DNA of 55,876 bases, from contig JASBTJ010000055.1 in NCBI GenBank assembly GCA_030148485.1, forward strand, positions 1 through 55,876. Reading direction: 5' to 3'. The DNA is from Gammaproteobacteria bacterium. Its GTDB lineage: Bacteria > Pseudomonadota > Gammaproteobacteria > Chromatiales > Chromatiaceae. Below are positions 16,283 through 25,946 of the stretch, in pieces. A program made the position numbers and the translations under genes. The notes under the pieces are model-generated. The model saw nothing but the letters and a program-made list of their open reading frames with translations. It had not been told where the DNA came from and searched no databases. How positions within the stretch are numbered: position 1 is the stretch's first letter; the number at the start of each line of letters is the position of its first letter.

Positions 16283-18178
16283 CTACGCCAGATGCTGGTG
16301 CCCGGACGGGTTCGCCTGCAGCGCGCGACGGATGCGGGCTACCACGTCCTCGAGGGTAAGACCCGCATCGGCCAACTGTTCGGCCTGGGTACCGTGGGCC
16401 TGATAACGATCAGGCAACCCCAGTTGCACCAACGGAACCGTGCAGTCATGGGCCGACAGACATTCGGCGACCGCCGAACCGGCACCGCCCATGACCACGT
16501 TCTCCTCCAGCGTCACCAACAGCCGGTGGTCCGCCGCGGCCTGCAACACCAGTTCATCGTCGAGCGGTTTGATGAAGCGCATATTGGCGACGCTGGCGTT
16601 CAATTGCTCGGCCACCTGTTCGGCCAAGGCCACCTGGGTGCCGAAGGCAAGAATAGCCACGTCCCGCCCCTGTCGCCGCCACTCACCCTTGCCCCAGGGC
16701 AGTGTCGCCAGACCTTGTGCCGGCTGGGCACCGACACCGGCACCGCGCGGATAACGCACCAGGGCCGGACCGGGATGTTCGTAGGCGGTCTGCAACAACG
16801 CGCGACATTCGGCCTCGTCAGCGGGTGCGGCCACGGCCAGATTCGGGATGCAGCGGGCATAGGACACGTCGAAACTGCCCGCATGGGTGGCACCGTCCGC
16901 GCCCACCAGACCGGCGCGATCGACGGCAAAGGTGACATCCAGGTTCTGCAGCGCAACATCGTGCAGCAACTGATCGTAACCGCGCTGCAGGAAGGTCGAA
17001 TAGATCGCCACCACCGGCTTGAGCCCTTCGCAGGCCATGCCGGCCGCCAACGTGACCGCATGCTGCTCGGCAATGGCGACATCGAAATAACGCTGGGGAT
17101 ACGTCTGCGCGAAACGCACCAGCCCCGACCCCTCGCACATGGCCGGGGTGATGGCCACCAAACGCTCGTCCGCAGCGGCGGCGTCGCAGACCCAGTCGGA
17201 AAACACACCGGTGTAGCTCTTGCCGCCGCCCTTGCGCGCCATCTCGCCGGTGTCCTGATCGAACGGCGTGACGCCATGGTAGACGCAGGGGTCGCCCTCG
17301 GCCGGCGCATAGCCCCGACCCTTTTTGGTAACCACGTGCAGAAAACGCGGGCCGCGCAGGCGCTTCATGTTGCGCAGGGTACGGGTGAGCAACGGCAGGT
17401 CGTGCCCGTCGATGGGGCCGATGTAATTGAAGCCCAGTTCCTCGAACAAGGTGCCAGGGGTCACCATGCCCTTCATGTGCTCTTCCCAGCGATGCACCAG
17501 GTCCTTCATGCCCGGCAGCGGCGACAGCACCGTCTTGCCGCCTTCGCGCACGGAATTGTAGAAACGGCTGGACAGCACCCGGGCCAGATAGTTGCTGACG
17601 GCACCGACGGGCGACGAAATCGACATGTCGTTGTCGTTCAGGACCACCAGCAGATCGGCATCCAGCGAACCGGCGTGATTGAGTGCCTCGAAGGCCATGC
17701 CGGCCGACAAGGCGCCATCGCCGATCACCGCAATATGCTCACGGTGCTCGCCGCGTGCCTTGGCGGCGATGGCCATACCCAACGCGGCGCTGATGGAGGT
17801 ACTCGAATGCCCGGCGCCGAAGGCGTCGTATTCGGACTCTTCGCGCTTGAGAAATCCGGACAGACCATCCTTCTGGCGCAACGAGGCCATACGCCCGGCC
17901 CGGCCGGTGAGGATCTTGTGCGGATAGGCTTGATGCCCCACGTCCCACACCAGCCGATCGTCCGGGGTGTTGAACACATGATGCAGCGCCACGGTCAGTT
18001 CCACCACGCCCAGGCCGGCGGCCAGGTGCCCGCCGGTGCGCGACACCGTGTCGAGCAGGAAGGCCCGCAGCTCGGCGGCCACGGCCCCCAGGCGATTGTC
18101 CGGGAGCGCACGCAGGTCGGCCGGCGAGGCGATCCCGGCCAGCAGGGGATAATCGGCGATGGAAGACGGCTCGGCCAT
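16283..18178 (-). CDS. dxs: 1-deoxy-D-xylulose-5-phosphate synthase
   Basis: A 631-residue thiamine-diphosphate enzyme that condenses pyruvate with glyceraldehyde 3-phosphate, the first step of the MEP isoprenoid pathway. The family features are all present: [12 protein letters not shown] with the catalytic His, the TPP/Mg motif [14 protein letters not shown] with the following NDNDMSIS, the glutamate motif [11 protein letters not shown], and the C-terminal transketolase domain. Length is normal. It is transcribed away from the RNA methyltransferase gene. ispG, another gene of the same pathway, lies at 51.5-52.8 kb. Confidence 0.96.
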   Translation of the reverse strand: MAEPSSIADYPLLAGIASPADLRALPDNRLGAVAAELRAFLLDTVSRTGGHLAAGLGVVELTVALHHVFNTPDDRLVWDVGHQAYPHKILTGRAGRMASLRQKDGLSGFLKREESEYDAFGAGHSSTSISAALGMAIAAKARGEHREHIAVIGDGALSAGMAFEALNHAGSLDADLLVVLNDNDMSISSPVGAVSNYLARVLSSRFYNSVREGGKTVLSPLPGMKDLVHRWEEHMKGMVTPGTLFEELGFNYIGPIDGHDLPLLTRTLRNMKRLRGPRFLHVVTKKGRGYAPAEGDPCVYHGVTPFDQDTGEMARKGGGKSYTGVFSDWVCDAAAADERLVAITPAMCEGSGLVRFAQTYPQRYFDVAIAEQHAVTLAAGMACEGLKPVVAIYSTFLQRGYDQLLHDVALQNLDVTFAVDRAGLVGADGATHAGSFDVSYARCIPNLAVAAPADEAECRALLQTAYEHPGPALVRYPRGAGVGAQPAQGLATLPWGKGEWRRQGRDVAILAFGTQVALAEQVAEQLNASVANMRFIKPLDDELVLQAAADHRLLVTLEENVVMGGAGSAVAECLSAHDCTVPLVQLGLPDRYQAHGTQAEQLADAGLTLEDVVARIRRALQANPSGHQHLA

Positions 18179-18256
18179 GTCGGGCCCGGACTGCTGAAAG
18201 AGCTGCTATGGTAACGCACCCCGCGTCACTGGCGCGAAACCCGCCGTCCGAACACC

Positions 18257-18853
18257 ATGTCCGACCCGTCCCCAGCCCCGAGCCGTCGCCAGCAACTGCG
18301 CGAAAAGCGCTCGCTGGCCCAACAACGCTACCGCAAGCATCGGCAACGCAATGTCCTGGCGCAGCCCGGCGTGCACCAGATCGCGCTGGTACTGGACAAC
18401 CTCAAGGCCGGCTACAACGTGCCCAAGATCTTCCGCAGCGCCCACGCCTTCGGTGCCGCTGCGGTGCATCTGGTCAATATCGGCCCGTTCGACCCGGCAC
18501 CGGCAAAAGGCGGCTTCAAACATGTCCCGGCGCGATTCCACGACAATTTTGCCGACTGCCACCGGGAGCTACGCGAAGCCGGTTATGCCATCTTCCATCT
18601 GACCCCGCATACCGAGCGACAGCTGTGGTCCGCCGAGCTGCCCGAACGCTGCGCCTTCGTGCTCGGGCATGAGGAATTCGGCTTGAGCTTCGATCCCGCC
18701 GACTACCCCGACCTGCAGGGACTGGCCATACCGCATTTCGGCCCGGTGGACAGCCTGAACGTGGCGGTGGCCGCCTCCATCGTGCTCTATGAGTACGCAC
18801 GTCGACAGCAAGCCGAAACAGCGACAACCGCCACAAAGCTGTCACCCCCCTGA
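18257..18853 (+). CDS. TrmH-family (SpoU) RNA 2'-O-methyltransferase
   Basis: A 198-residue SPOUT methyltransferase. The N-terminal 30 residues are basic (RRQQLREKRSLAQQRYRKHR) and could contact RNA. The trefoil-knot core shows the SpoU motifs: ALVLDNLKAGYNVPKIFRSA (motif 1), FVLGHEEFGLS (motif 2) and IPHFGPVDSLNVAVAASI (motif 3). The target, tRNA or rRNA, cannot be told. Its last codons overlap the Pho-box-like repeat ahead of olsB. Confidence 0.9.
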   Translation: MSDPSPAPSRRQQLREKRSLAQQRYRKHRQRNVLAQPGVHQIALVLDNLKAGYNVPKIFRSAHAFGAAAVHLVNIGPFDPAPAKGGFKHVPARFHDNFADCHRELREAGYAIFHLTPHTERQLWSAELPERCAFVLGHEEFGLSFDPADYPDLQGLAIPHFGPVDSLNVAVAASIVLYEYARRQQAETATTATKLSPP

Positions 18854-18871
18854 CGCCTTCCTGACACAAGC
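18839..18871 (+). promoter_or_regulatory. Pho-box-like triple 11-bp repeat upstream of olsB
   Basis: Three consecutive 11-base units start CTGTCAC (18839), CTGACGC (18850) and CTGACAC (18861). PhoB sites consist of CTGTCAT-like heptamers repeated every 11 bases; matches here are 6, 4 and 5 of 7. A weak -10-like TAGCAT (18878-18883) follows at a fitting distance, with the olsB ATG 31 bases further on. The four-base spacers are GC-rich instead of AT-rich, which weakens the case. Ornithine lipid genes are commonly induced by phosphate limitation. Confidence 0.4.
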
Positions 18872-18913
18872 CGGCCATAGCATCGCCTCGTACCCACCGT
18901 TGAGAGGCGTGAC

Positions 18914-19678
18914 ATGAGTGCCATCCCCCAGCTGGCTCCGGCCAATCCGAAACTGTATGTCGAACTGGCGACCAGCGCCGACGAGGTCCGCGAGGCCCAG
19001 CGCCTGCGCCACCGCATCTTCGCCACCGAACTGGGCGCGACACTCAAAGGCACGGAGGCCGGCCTGGATACGGACCGTTTCGACCCCCACTGCCACCACC
19101 TGCTGGTGCGGGAGACGGCCACGCGGCGGGTGATCGGCAGTACCCGCCTGCTGACCGATGACGGCGCTACCGCCGCCGGTGGCTTTTATTCCGCTGGCGA
19201 ATTCAATCTGGACCCGATCCTGGCGCTACCCGGTCGACGACTGGAGGTCGGCCGTACCTGTATCGCACCGGAATTCCGCCAAGGCGCGGCCATTGCCGTG
19301 CTATGGTCGGGACTGGCCGGTTTCATCCACCTGAACGACATCGATTATCTGTTCGGGTGCGCCAGCATCGAGTTGGACGACGGCGGCACCCGCGCGGGCG
19401 CCATCATGCAGCGCCTGCGCCACCACGCCATGGCGGATGCCGCCCTGCACGTCTGCCCGCGATTGCCGATCCCGGAGGCGGACCTGCCGGCGGACGACAA
19501 ACTGGCGGCGCCGATGCCGCCCTTGCTCAAGGCCTATGTGCGACTGGGCGCCAAGGCCTGTGGCGAGCCCTGTTGGGACCCGGACTTCAAGGTAGCCGAT
19601 GTGCTGATGCTGTTGGATGTGGACGAACTGAACCCGGCTTACTCCCGCCACTTTCTCGATCGAGCGGCGCGGGACTGA
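18914..19678 (+). CDS. olsB: L-ornithine N-alpha-acyltransferase OlsB
   Basis: A 254-residue GNAT-fold acyltransferase. It matches the OlsB / hemolysin-like family: the N-terminal VREAQRLRHRIFATELGA, the acceptor-loop region LEVGRTCIAPEFRQGAAIAV and LFGCASIELDDGG. OlsB transfers a 3-hydroxyacyl group from acyl carrier protein to ornithine to give lyso-ornithine lipid at the cytoplasmic membrane face. The olsA partner starts four bases after its stop. A GAGAGG site precedes the ATG. The upstream triple repeat suggests phosphate control. Confidence 0.85.
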   Translation: MSAIPQLAPANPKLYVELATSADEVREAQRLRHRIFATELGATLKGTEAGLDTDRFDPHCHHLLVRETATRRVIGSTRLLTDDGATAAGGFYSAGEFNLDPILALPGRRLEVGRTCIAPEFRQGAAIAVLWSGLAGFIHLNDIDYLFGCASIELDDGGTRAGAIMQRLRHHAMADAALHVCPRLPIPEADLPADDKLAAPMPPLLKAYVRLGAKACGEPCWDPDFKVADVLMLLDVDELNPAYSRHFLDRAARD

Positions 19679-19682
19679 GCGG

Positions 19683-20465
19683 ATGCGGGTCGCGGCGCGG
19701 GTTATCTGGCGTGGCGTGCGGCTGGTGCTGCACGTCATGCTGGGCGCATTGCTCACCGTGCTCACCGCGCGCCGCGACGGCCAGGGGGGCTATCGTTACC
19801 ACCGCGGCGTGGTGTCCTGGTGGCACGACCGCCTGCTGCATATCCTGGCCGTCCAGGTGAGCCGGGGCGGCAAGACCCCGCTGCCGCCGGCGCTGCTGGT
19901 CTCCAACCATATCTCCTGGTTGGACGTGCCGGTGCTGGGCAGTCTGACCCAGACCAACTTCCTGTCCAAGGACGAGGTCCGCCGCTGGCCGGTGATCGGC
20001 TGGCTCGCCGCCGCCAGCGGCACCCTGTTCATCCGTCGCGGGGCCGGCGACGCCACGAGTGTCGCCGGGCAGATCGGCGCTCACCTGGACGCGGATGGCC
20101 TGTTGACCCTGTTTCCCGAAGGCACCACCACGGACGGGACCGATGTCCGCCCGTTCTTCCCGCGGCTGTTCGCCGCGGCCATCGCCACCGGTGCGCCACT
20201 GGTCCCGGTGGCCTTGCGCTATCACGTCAACGGTGAGCCCGATACCGTCGCGCCGTATATCAACGATCAAACCCTCGCGGGCAACCTCTGGGCCATCATC
20301 AAACGTCCCCGTACCCAGGTGCAGGTCACCTTCACCCCGGCACTGAAGATCAATGGCGTGGAACGCAAGGTCGCGGCCGAGCTGGCACGACGCCAGATTG
20401 TCCAGGCACTGCGCGACACGCCGCTGACGCCTGCCGCCACGCCACAACGACACCAGGCGCGTTGA
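19683..20465 (+). CDS. olsA: Lyso-ornithine lipid O-acyltransferase / PlsC-family acyltransferase OlsA
   Basis: A 260-residue PlsC-family enzyme with an N-terminal membrane helix (VLHVMLGALLTVL) and the catalytic HX4D box NHISWLD, plus the FPEGTTTDG substrate motif and VPVALRY. Next to olsB it should acylate lyso-ornithine lipid, though PlsC enzymes of this branch can also acylate lysophosphatidate. Three bases separate it from the glycosyltransferase gene, so the genes are co-transcribed. Confidence 0.85.
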   Translation: MRVAARVIWRGVRLVLHVMLGALLTVLTARRDGQGGYRYHRGVVSWWHDRLLHILAVQVSRGGKTPLPPALLVSNHISWLDVPVLGSLTQTNFLSKDEVRRWPVIGWLAAASGTLFIRRGAGDATSVAGQIGAHLDADGLLTLFPEGTTTDGTDVRPFFPRLFAAAIATGAPLVPVALRYHVNGEPDTVAPYINDQTLAGNLWAIIKRPRTQVQVTFTPALKINGVERKVAAELARRQIVQALRDTPLTPAATPQRHQAR

Positions 20466-20468
20466 TCC

Positions 20469-21656
20469 ATGCCCAGCACCGCCCACCAGAGTGCACCACC
20501 GCTGCGTATCAGCCTAGTCACCGAGACCTACCCGCCGGAGATCAACGGCGTCGCCAACACCCTGCGGCAGATGCACGACGGTCTGGCCGAAGCGGGCTGC
20601 GAACTCCAACTGGTCCGCCCGCGCCAGGGCCACGACCAGGAGGACACCGGCACCGTGCTTACCCAAGGGCTGCCGATCCCAGGGTATCCGGGGCTGCGCT
20701 TCGGCCTACCTGCCGGCGGCCGGCTACACCGGCTATGGCAGGCGCAGCGACCGGACGTGGTCTATATCGCAACCGAAGGCCCGCTCGGTCGCTCGGCGCT
20801 GAGCGCGGCGCGTCGACTGGGCGTGCCCACGTTGTCCGGCATGCATACCCATTTTGATCGCTACAGCCGTCACTATCGGCTGGGACTGGTCGCACCGCTG
20901 GTGACCCGCTATATGCGCGGCTTCCACAACCGCTGCCAAGGCACCCTGGTACCCACCCACGCCATGGCGGAACAGATCGCAAGGCAGGGTTTCGAACGGG
21001 TCCAGGTCTGGCCGCGCGGCGTCGATGCCGAACTGTTCAGCCCGGCCCGCCGCAGCGATGCCTTGCGGGCCGAGTGGGGATTGGACCCCAATCAGCTGGC
21101 GCTGCTTTACGTGGGGCGTATCGCGCCGGAAAAGAATGTCGAGCTGGCCCTGCAAAGCTACCTCGCCATCAAGGCGGAGATCCCCAGCGCACGCATGGTT
21201 TGGGTAGGTGACGGCCCGGCGCGCAAGCGCCTGGAGCAGGCCTGCCCCGACGGTCATTTCGCCGGAGCGCGAACTGGCGAAGACCTGGCGGCCCACTACG
21301 CCAGCGGCGATCTGTTTCTTTTTCCCAGTCTGACCGAAACCTTCGGCAACGTGGTGCTGGAGGCCATGTCCAGCGGACTGGCGGTACTGGCCTATCGCGA
21401 CGCGGCCGCCGCCGAGTTGATCCGCAGTGGCGACAACGGTCGCACAGTGGCCCGCGACAATCGGCTGGATTTCATCACCAGTGCCATGGACCTGGCGAAC
21501 GACCGGGACCACCGCCGGCGGCTGGGACGAGCCGCCCGCGAGCAGGCCTTGCGCCACGCCTGGCCACACCTGATCGCCGACCTGCAAGGGCGCCTGCGCG
21601 ACATCATGGGCAACCATGACGCCGCCGTAGGACCACCGCGCACCGCCCACGGCTAA
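20469..21656 (+). CDS. GT4-family glycosyltransferase, possibly glycolipid-forming
   Basis: A 395-residue GT-B glycosyltransferase. The N-terminal VTETYPPEINGVANTLRQM and the middle LYVGRIAPEKNVELAL are typical of the GT4 branch with MgtA/SqdX-type diacylglycerol glycosyltransferases and mannosyltransferases. The EX7E donor motif is present in ETFGNVVLEAMSSG. Its place directly behind olsBA suggests a role in membrane lipid or ornithine-lipid glycosylation, which is inference. The sugar donor is not deducible. Confidence 0.85.
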   Translation: MPSTAHQSAPPLRISLVTETYPPEINGVANTLRQMHDGLAEAGCELQLVRPRQGHDQEDTGTVLTQGLPIPGYPGLRFGLPAGGRLHRLWQAQRPDVVYIATEGPLGRSALSAARRLGVPTLSGMHTHFDRYSRHYRLGLVAPLVTRYMRGFHNRCQGTLVPTHAMAEQIARQGFERVQVWPRGVDAELFSPARRSDALRAEWGLDPNQLALLYVGRIAPEKNVELALQSYLAIKAEIPSARMVWVGDGPARKRLEQACPDGHFAGARTGEDLAAHYASGDLFLFPSLTETFGNVVLEAMSSGLAVLAYRDAAAAELIRSGDNGRTVARDNRLDFITSAMDLANDRDHRRRLGRAAREQALRHAWPHLIADLQGRLRDIMGNHDAAVGPPRTAHG

Positions 21657-21672
21657 ACGGCCGCCGCGCCGG

Positions 21673-21678
21673 TACAAT
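21673..21678 (+). promoter_or_regulatory. TACAAT -10-like box adjacent to the oxidoreductase ATG
   Basis: TACAAT ends six bases before the ATG at 21685, so a transcript from it would begin at or next to the start codon and be leaderless. There is no ribosome-binding sequence between the two, which fits. No good -35 box is visible, and the gene may equally be read through from the olsBA operon. Confidence 0.25.
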
Positions 21679-21684
21679 GGCGCC

Positions 21685-22752
21685 ATGTCCGTCACTTCAA
21701 TCGATACCCTGATCGTCGGCCAGGGCCTGGCCGGCAGCCTGCTCGCCTTTACATTGCACCAGCGCGGTAACCAGGTCCTGGTGATGGACGATCACCAACA
21801 AGGCAGCGCGTCGCGGGTGGCTGCCGGCATGATCAACCCCTTGGCCGGCATGCGCTTCACCCGACCGGCCGGGGTCGATGCCTGGCTGGCCGAGGCCACG
21901 GTGCTATACCGCCATCTGGAACACGCCTTGGCTCACCCCCTGCTCCACGACGTGCCGATGATCCGGCTGCTGCGGTCAGCCGAACAACGACGTTTCTACC
22001 AGCGCCAGGCGGACGATCCGGCCAGCGCTCCCTATCTGGCCGGTGACTTCGACGCGGGTGGTAGCGGGTACGACCTGGGGGATCCCCATGGCGGCTTCCA
22101 TCAGCGCCGCACCGGCTACCTCGACACCCATGCCCTGCTGGACGGCCTGGCCCGGTGGTTGTCCGCCCATGGCGCCTTGCGCCAGGGGCCGGTCGATCCC
22201 CACCAGCTGCACTTTGTCGGCGACCAGGTGCGGATCGGCGATGTGCAGGCCCGCCGGGTGGTGTTCTGCGAAGGCTGGCGGATGCGCGACAACCCGTGGT
22301 TCGACTGGTTGCCACTGACCCCGGCCAAGGGCGAGATCCTGACCCTCGCCGAAGATCCGGCGCAGCCGGATCGTGCCGTGGTCGGTGGACGCTGGCTGTT
22401 GCCGGTGGCGGACGGCCGGCGCAAACTCGGCGCCACCGTGTGCCACGACCCGCTCGATACCACGCCCACCGCCGCCGCGCGCAACGAATTGCTCGCCGAC
22501 TACCGGCGCCTGCTGCCCACGGCGTCGGCGCCGACCGTGTTCAACCACCAGGCCGGAGTGCGTCCCAACACCCGGGACCGGCAACCGCTGCTGGGCGCGC
22601 ATCCACAGCATCCGCAACTGGTGGTATTCAACGGTTTCGGCGGGCGTGGCTCGTTGACCATCCCCTGGCACGCGGCGCGCTTGGCCGACTGGCTGGACGG
22701 CACAGGCGAGCTGCCGTCGCACGCCGACATCCGGCGGCTGAATCGCCAATGA
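21685..22752 (+). CDS. FAD-dependent oxidoreductase of the D-amino acid oxidase family
   Basis: A 355-residue flavoprotein. The dinucleotide-binding motif VGQGLAGSLLAFTLHQRGN is at residues 11-29, followed by the acidic end of beta-2 (VLVMDDH). The C-terminal GVRPNTRDRQPLLG and FNGFGGRGSLTIPWHA are typical of the DAO / glycine oxidase family. The substrate is unknown; MnmC-like tRNA modification enzymes share this fold but are fused to a methylase. Interestingly a methyltransferase-fold gene overlaps its stop by four bases. Confidence 0.85.
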   Translation: MSVTSIDTLIVGQGLAGSLLAFTLHQRGNQVLVMDDHQQGSASRVAAGMINPLAGMRFTRPAGVDAWLAEATVLYRHLEHALAHPLLHDVPMIRLLRSAEQRRFYQRQADDPASAPYLAGDFDAGGSGYDLGDPHGGFHQRRTGYLDTHALLDGLARWLSAHGALRQGPVDPHQLHFVGDQVRIGDVQARRVVFCEGWRMRDNPWFDWLPLTPAKGEILTLAEDPAQPDRAVVGGRWLLPVADGRRKLGATVCHDPLDTTPTAAARNELLADYRRLLPTASAPTVFNHQAGVRPNTRDRQPLLGAHPQHPQLVVFNGFGGRGSLTIPWHAARLADWLDGTGELPSHADIRRLNRQ

Positions 22753-23312
22753 ACCGCCACACCCCACTCACCACCATTGCCCAGCAGCGACTGGCGGCCG
22801 TGATAAAGCCCGGCGATGCCGTCGTGGACGCCACCGTGGGCAATGGCCACGACACCCTGTTTCTTGCCCGACAGGTCGGCGCCACGGGACAGGTCTGGGG
22901 CTTCGACGTACAGGCCCGGGCCCTGGCCGCGACGCGCGAGCTGCTGCAGACCCACGGGCTCGCGGCATCCGTGCGGCTGCTCAACACCGGGCACCAGGAC
23001 CTTGCCCGGTCCCTGCCGGCCAGTCTCGACGGCCGGCTGGCAGCCGTGATGTTCAACCTGGGTTATCTGCCCGGCAGCGACAAGCGGATCACCACCCAAC
23101 CGGTGACGACCATCGCCGCCCTGGACGCCAGTCTGGGCTGGCTGCGACCCGGCGGTGTGATCTCCCTATTGGTCTACCGCGGCCACCACGGCGGTCAACA
23201 TGAAGCGGACGCCGTGCTCGCTTGGCTGCAGGCACACACAGCCGCCGGCATGCAGGTCGAAACCATTCCATCGCCCGGTCCGGTATTGTACCTGGCCGGC
23301 AAACCGCGCTGA
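22749..23312 (+). CDS. Class I SAM-dependent methyltransferase, YtqB / rRNA-methylase-like
   Basis: A 187-residue protein with the SAM-binding motif VVDATVGNGHDTLFLARQVG (about residues 25-44) and VWGFDVQ as the acidic strand. The FNLGYLPGSDKRITT sequence and the terminal VLYLAGKPR are characteristic of the YtqB / tRNA(5-carboxymethylaminomethyl-uridine) methylase-like family. The ATG overlaps the oxidoreductase stop (ATGA). Together with the DAO gene this recalls the two activities of MnmC, but that link is only suggestive. Confidence 0.85.
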   Translation: MNRHTPLTTIAQQRLAAVIKPGDAVVDATVGNGHDTLFLARQVGATGQVWGFDVQARALAATRELLQTHGLAASVRLLNTGHQDLARSLPASLDGRLAAVMFNLGYLPGSDKRITTQPVTTIAALDASLGWLRPGGVISLLVYRGHHGGQHEADAVLAWLQAHTAAGMQVETIPSPGPVLYLAGKPR

Positions 23313-23321
23313 GGTCCTACC

Positions 23322-23744
23322 ATGCAACGCCGTACCGTCCTTGCCCTGCTGTTATGCACCCTGTCCCTGTCCGCGTTGCCCGCGCTGGCGGCCGAGCCGA
23401 TACCCTTCGTGATGCAGTTGACCCGGTCAGCCGACAATTATGGGCACCGCCGCGCCCTGTTGCAGATCGATCGGGTGTTGAACGACCTGGGGGAAAACCG
23501 GGTGAAGATCGTTGTGGTGGCGTACGAGAACGGCATCCATGCCTTGCTCGCCGACAACAAGGAAACCAGCCAACTGGTCACCAAACTGGCCAATCGCGGG
23601 GTCCAATTCCGCGCCTGCCGGATCAGTACGGCCGCCTGGGGATTGACCGAAGAGGAATTCGCGCTGGAGGCCGAATTCGTGCCCGCCGGCGCCACCGAAA
23701 TGATCCGCCTGCAGACCCTCGGCTATCGCTACTGGCGGCCCTGA
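23322..23744 (+). CDS. Periplasmic DsrE-family protein
   Basis: A 140-residue protein with a Sec signal peptide (LALLLCTLSLSALPALA, cleavage near residue 24). The mature part has the DsrE/F-like fold signatures VKIVVVAYENGIHALL and LANRGVQFRACRIS. Cys99 in the RAC motif sits where DsrE-type proteins carry their reactive cysteine, so a sulfur-carrier or redox role in the periplasm is possible, in keeping with a sulfur oxidizer. It follows the methyltransferase by nine bases and ends the operon. Confidence 0.82.
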   Translation: MQRRTVLALLLCTLSLSALPALAAEPIPFVMQLTRSADNYGHRRALLQIDRVLNDLGENRVKIVVVAYENGIHALLADNKETSQLVTKLANRGVQFRACRISTAAWGLTEEEFALEAEFVPAGATEMIRLQTLGYRYWRP

Positions 23745-23789
23745 CCGCATCCGCCGTCGCCACGCGACGGGGCCCAGATTGGCACCGCT

Positions 23790-24095
23790 TCAGTCCGGGT
23801 AGTCCTTTTCCGGGTCCCAGCCCTTCTCACGGGCGTTGCGAATGGCTTCCTGGTAGATCCGGTGATGCTTCTCGCGCAGCTCGTCGGGCAGATTGGAGGC
23901 CAGCATGCCGTACTTCTGCCACTCGTTGTGGACCTGGTCGTAGAGCGCTTCGACGCGGCCCCGGGACCAGCCTTCACAGGTTTCGCTCTCGTCCAGAAAA
24001 CCGAACACCCAGGCATCCCGGATCAGGTTGCCGGTGGGGTTCATGGCGCCCGTGGGATCCTTGTCTATCCCGATGTAGGTAGCTTCTCGGCTCAT
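23790..24095 (-). CDS. Small conserved-looking hypothetical protein
   Basis: A 101-residue acidic protein with no signal peptide. It is rich in aromatic and charged residues (TYIGIDKDPTGAMNPTGN, EGWSRGRVEALYDQVHNEW) and has one cysteine (ETCEGW). No family is recognised. The ATG at 24095 follows AGAGAAG; an in-frame TTG two codons earlier is less likely. It is convergent with the DsrE-type gene and divergent from purK. Confidence 0.7.
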   Translation of the reverse strand: MSREATYIGIDKDPTGAMNPTGNLIRDAWVFGFLDESETCEGWSRGRVEALYDQVHNEWQKYGMLASNLPDELREKHHRIYQEAIRNAREKGWDPEKDYPD

Positions 24096-24297
24096 GGTCA
24101 ATCTTCTCTGAAGGCAGCAAACCGGCCGGATTGTACGCCAGCATCGGCCGCCACGCCCGCCCGGCGCACGGTGCCGTGTGAAAAATCCCCGGGATTCAGT
24201 CAGCTATCGCGCTGGCACCCGGGGAGCCTCTTGGTTAAGATGCTCGGCTTCCTTGAATAAGGCATGGCGCTTGGCGCCGTGCGGGCATACGTATCCG

Positions 24298-25452
24298 ATG
24301 GCGGACAGTCTCCCTTTCCCGATCGCCCGGGTCGGCATCATTGGCGGCGGACAACTGGCACGCATGATGGTCAAGGCGGCCAAGCGCCTGGGTTGCACCT
24401 GCGTGGTACTCGACCCGACCCCGGACTCGCCTGCCGGTCAGGTGGCGGGGCGACAGATCGTCGGCGGCTATCACGACGCCGACAAGCTGCGTGAACTGGC
24501 CGCCGCCACCGATGTGATCACCTACGACCTGGAACACATCGCCACCGAGCCGTTGATGGCGTTGGCTTCCGGCGGCGTGCGTATCCAGCCGGCGCCCGAA
24601 CTGCTGGCCCTGGTCCAGGACAAGCTGACCCAGAAGCGCTTTTTCGCTCAACATGGCATTCCCACGGCCGATTTCACCGCCGCGGACTCCCTCACCCCGG
24701 AGGCCTTCGCCGCATTCGGTTTTCCGCTGGTGCAAAAGGCGCGGCGCGGCGGATACGACGGCCGCGGCGTGGCGGTGATGCGCGGTCCCGAGGACTTTGA
24801 CAGGCACCTGCCGGTACCTTCGTTGCTGGAACGCTTCGTCGCCGCCAGCAAGGAGATTGCGGTGATCGTGGCACGCGGTGCCGACGGCACCTGCCGTTGC
24901 TATCCACCGGTGGAGATGGGTTTCAGCGACCAGAACGTGCTGGACCTGCTGTTGGCGCCGGCCGCCATCGACGCGGCAGCCGCGGAGCGTGCCCGCGATA
25001 TCGCGCTCAAGACGGTGCAGGCACTGAACGGTGTCGGGGTGTTCGGCGTGGAGATGTTCCTGACCGACGATGGCGACGTACTGGTCAACGAGGTCGCGCC
25101 GCGCACCCACAATTCAGGCCATCACACCATCGAGGCCTGCGTCACCGACCAGTTCGAACAGCATCTGCGTGCGGTACTGGGATTGCCGCTGGGGTCCACC
25201 GAGCAGTTGCGTCCCGCGGCCATGATCAACCTGTTGGGCGATCCCGCATCCCAGGGCGCCGCCCGTATCAGCGGCATGCGCCAGGCACTGGCCATCGACG
25301 GGGTGTGCCTGCACCTGTACGGCAAGGACACCACCAAGCCCCATCGCAAGATGGGCCATGTCACCGTACTCGACCATGACATCGACAGCGCGCGCGCCAA
25401 GGCCGAGCAGGTACGCGCACTCATCAAGATCACCGGGGAAGAGACACTATGA
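24298..25452 (+). CDS. purK: 5-(carboxyamino)imidazole ribonucleotide synthase
   Basis: A 384-residue ATP-grasp enzyme that carboxylates aminoimidazole ribonucleotide with bicarbonate and ATP in purine synthesis. It shows the N-terminal [12 protein letters not shown], the ATP-grasp core ([16 protein letters not shown]) and the family motif [18 protein letters not shown]. The ATG at 24298 is chosen because homologues begin just before this glycine motif. Its stop overlaps purE by four bases, so the two successive enzymes are coupled. Confidence 0.94.
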   Translation: MADSLPFPIARVGIIGGGQLARMMVKAAKRLGCTCVVLDPTPDSPAGQVAGRQIVGGYHDADKLRELAAATDVITYDLEHIATEPLMALASGGVRIQPAPELLALVQDKLTQKRFFAQHGIPTADFTAADSLTPEAFAAFGFPLVQKARRGGYDGRGVAVMRGPEDFDRHLPVPSLLERFVAASKEIAVIVARGADGTCRCYPPVEMGFSDQNVLDLLLAPAAIDAAAAERARDIALKTVQALNGVGVFGVEMFLTDDGDVLVNEVAPRTHNSGHHTIEACVTDQFEQHLRAVLGLPLGSTEQLRPAAMINLLGDPASQGAARISGMRQALAIDGVCLHLYGKDTTKPHRKMGHVTVLDHDIDSARAKAEQVRALIKITGEETL

Positions 25453-25943
25453 GCCAGCCCAAGGTAGGCATCATCATGGGCAGCGATTCCGACCTGCCCG
25501 TCATGCAGGATGCAGCGGACATACTCCAGGAACTGGGCGTGCCCTATGAGATGACCATCGTGTCCGCCCACCGCACCCCCGGCCGGCTCTACGACTATGC
25601 CCGTGACGCCCGGGGCCGCGGCCTCAAGGTGATCGTTGCCGGCGCCGGCGGGGCGGCACATCTGCCGGGCATGGCAGCCGCCATCACCGAACTGCCGGTG
25701 ATCGGCGTGCAGGTCAAGACCTCCGCCCTGGGCGGGCAGGACTCGCTGCTGTCCATCGTGCAGATGCCCGGCGGCGTGCCCGTCGCCACCGTCGCGATCA
25801 ACGGTGCGAAGAATGCCGGCATTCTCGCCGCGCAGATCCTGGCCACCGGGGACGACGCCCTGCTCGATCGCATCGCCGCCTACAAGGCCGGCCTTGAGGC
25901 CATGGTGTTGGAGAAGGTCGCCAGCAACCCGGCCTTCGACTGA
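25449..25943 (+). CDS. purE: N5-carboxyaminoimidazole ribonucleotide mutase
   Basis: A 164-residue class I PurE. It has the [12 protein letters not shown] nucleotide-binding loop, the active-site [13 protein letters not shown] and [12 protein letters not shown] motifs, and [16 protein letters not shown] near the end. It converts N5-CAIR from PurK to CAIR. The gene order here is purK-purE, the reverse of E. coli. Confidence 0.96.
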   Translation: MSQPKVGIIMGSDSDLPVMQDAADILQELGVPYEMTIVSAHRTPGRLYDYARDARGRGLKVIVAGAGGAAHLPGMAAAITELPVIGVQVKTSALGGQDSLLSIVQMPGGVPVATVAINGAKNAGILAAQILATGDDALLDRIAAYKAGLEAMVLEKVASNPAFD

Positions 25944-25946
25944 GCG

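Noticed and set aside
16250..18214. A 654-codon plus-strand frame opposite dxs
   Set aside because: It is the antisense shadow of dxs, which has every motif of the family; the shadow has no recognisable domain.
24186..24225. TCCCCGGG / CCCGGGGA inverted repeat upstream of purK as a PurR operator
   Set aside because: It does not match the known PurR consensus (ACGCAAACGTTTGCGT type) and each arm is self-complementary; no promoter position supports it.
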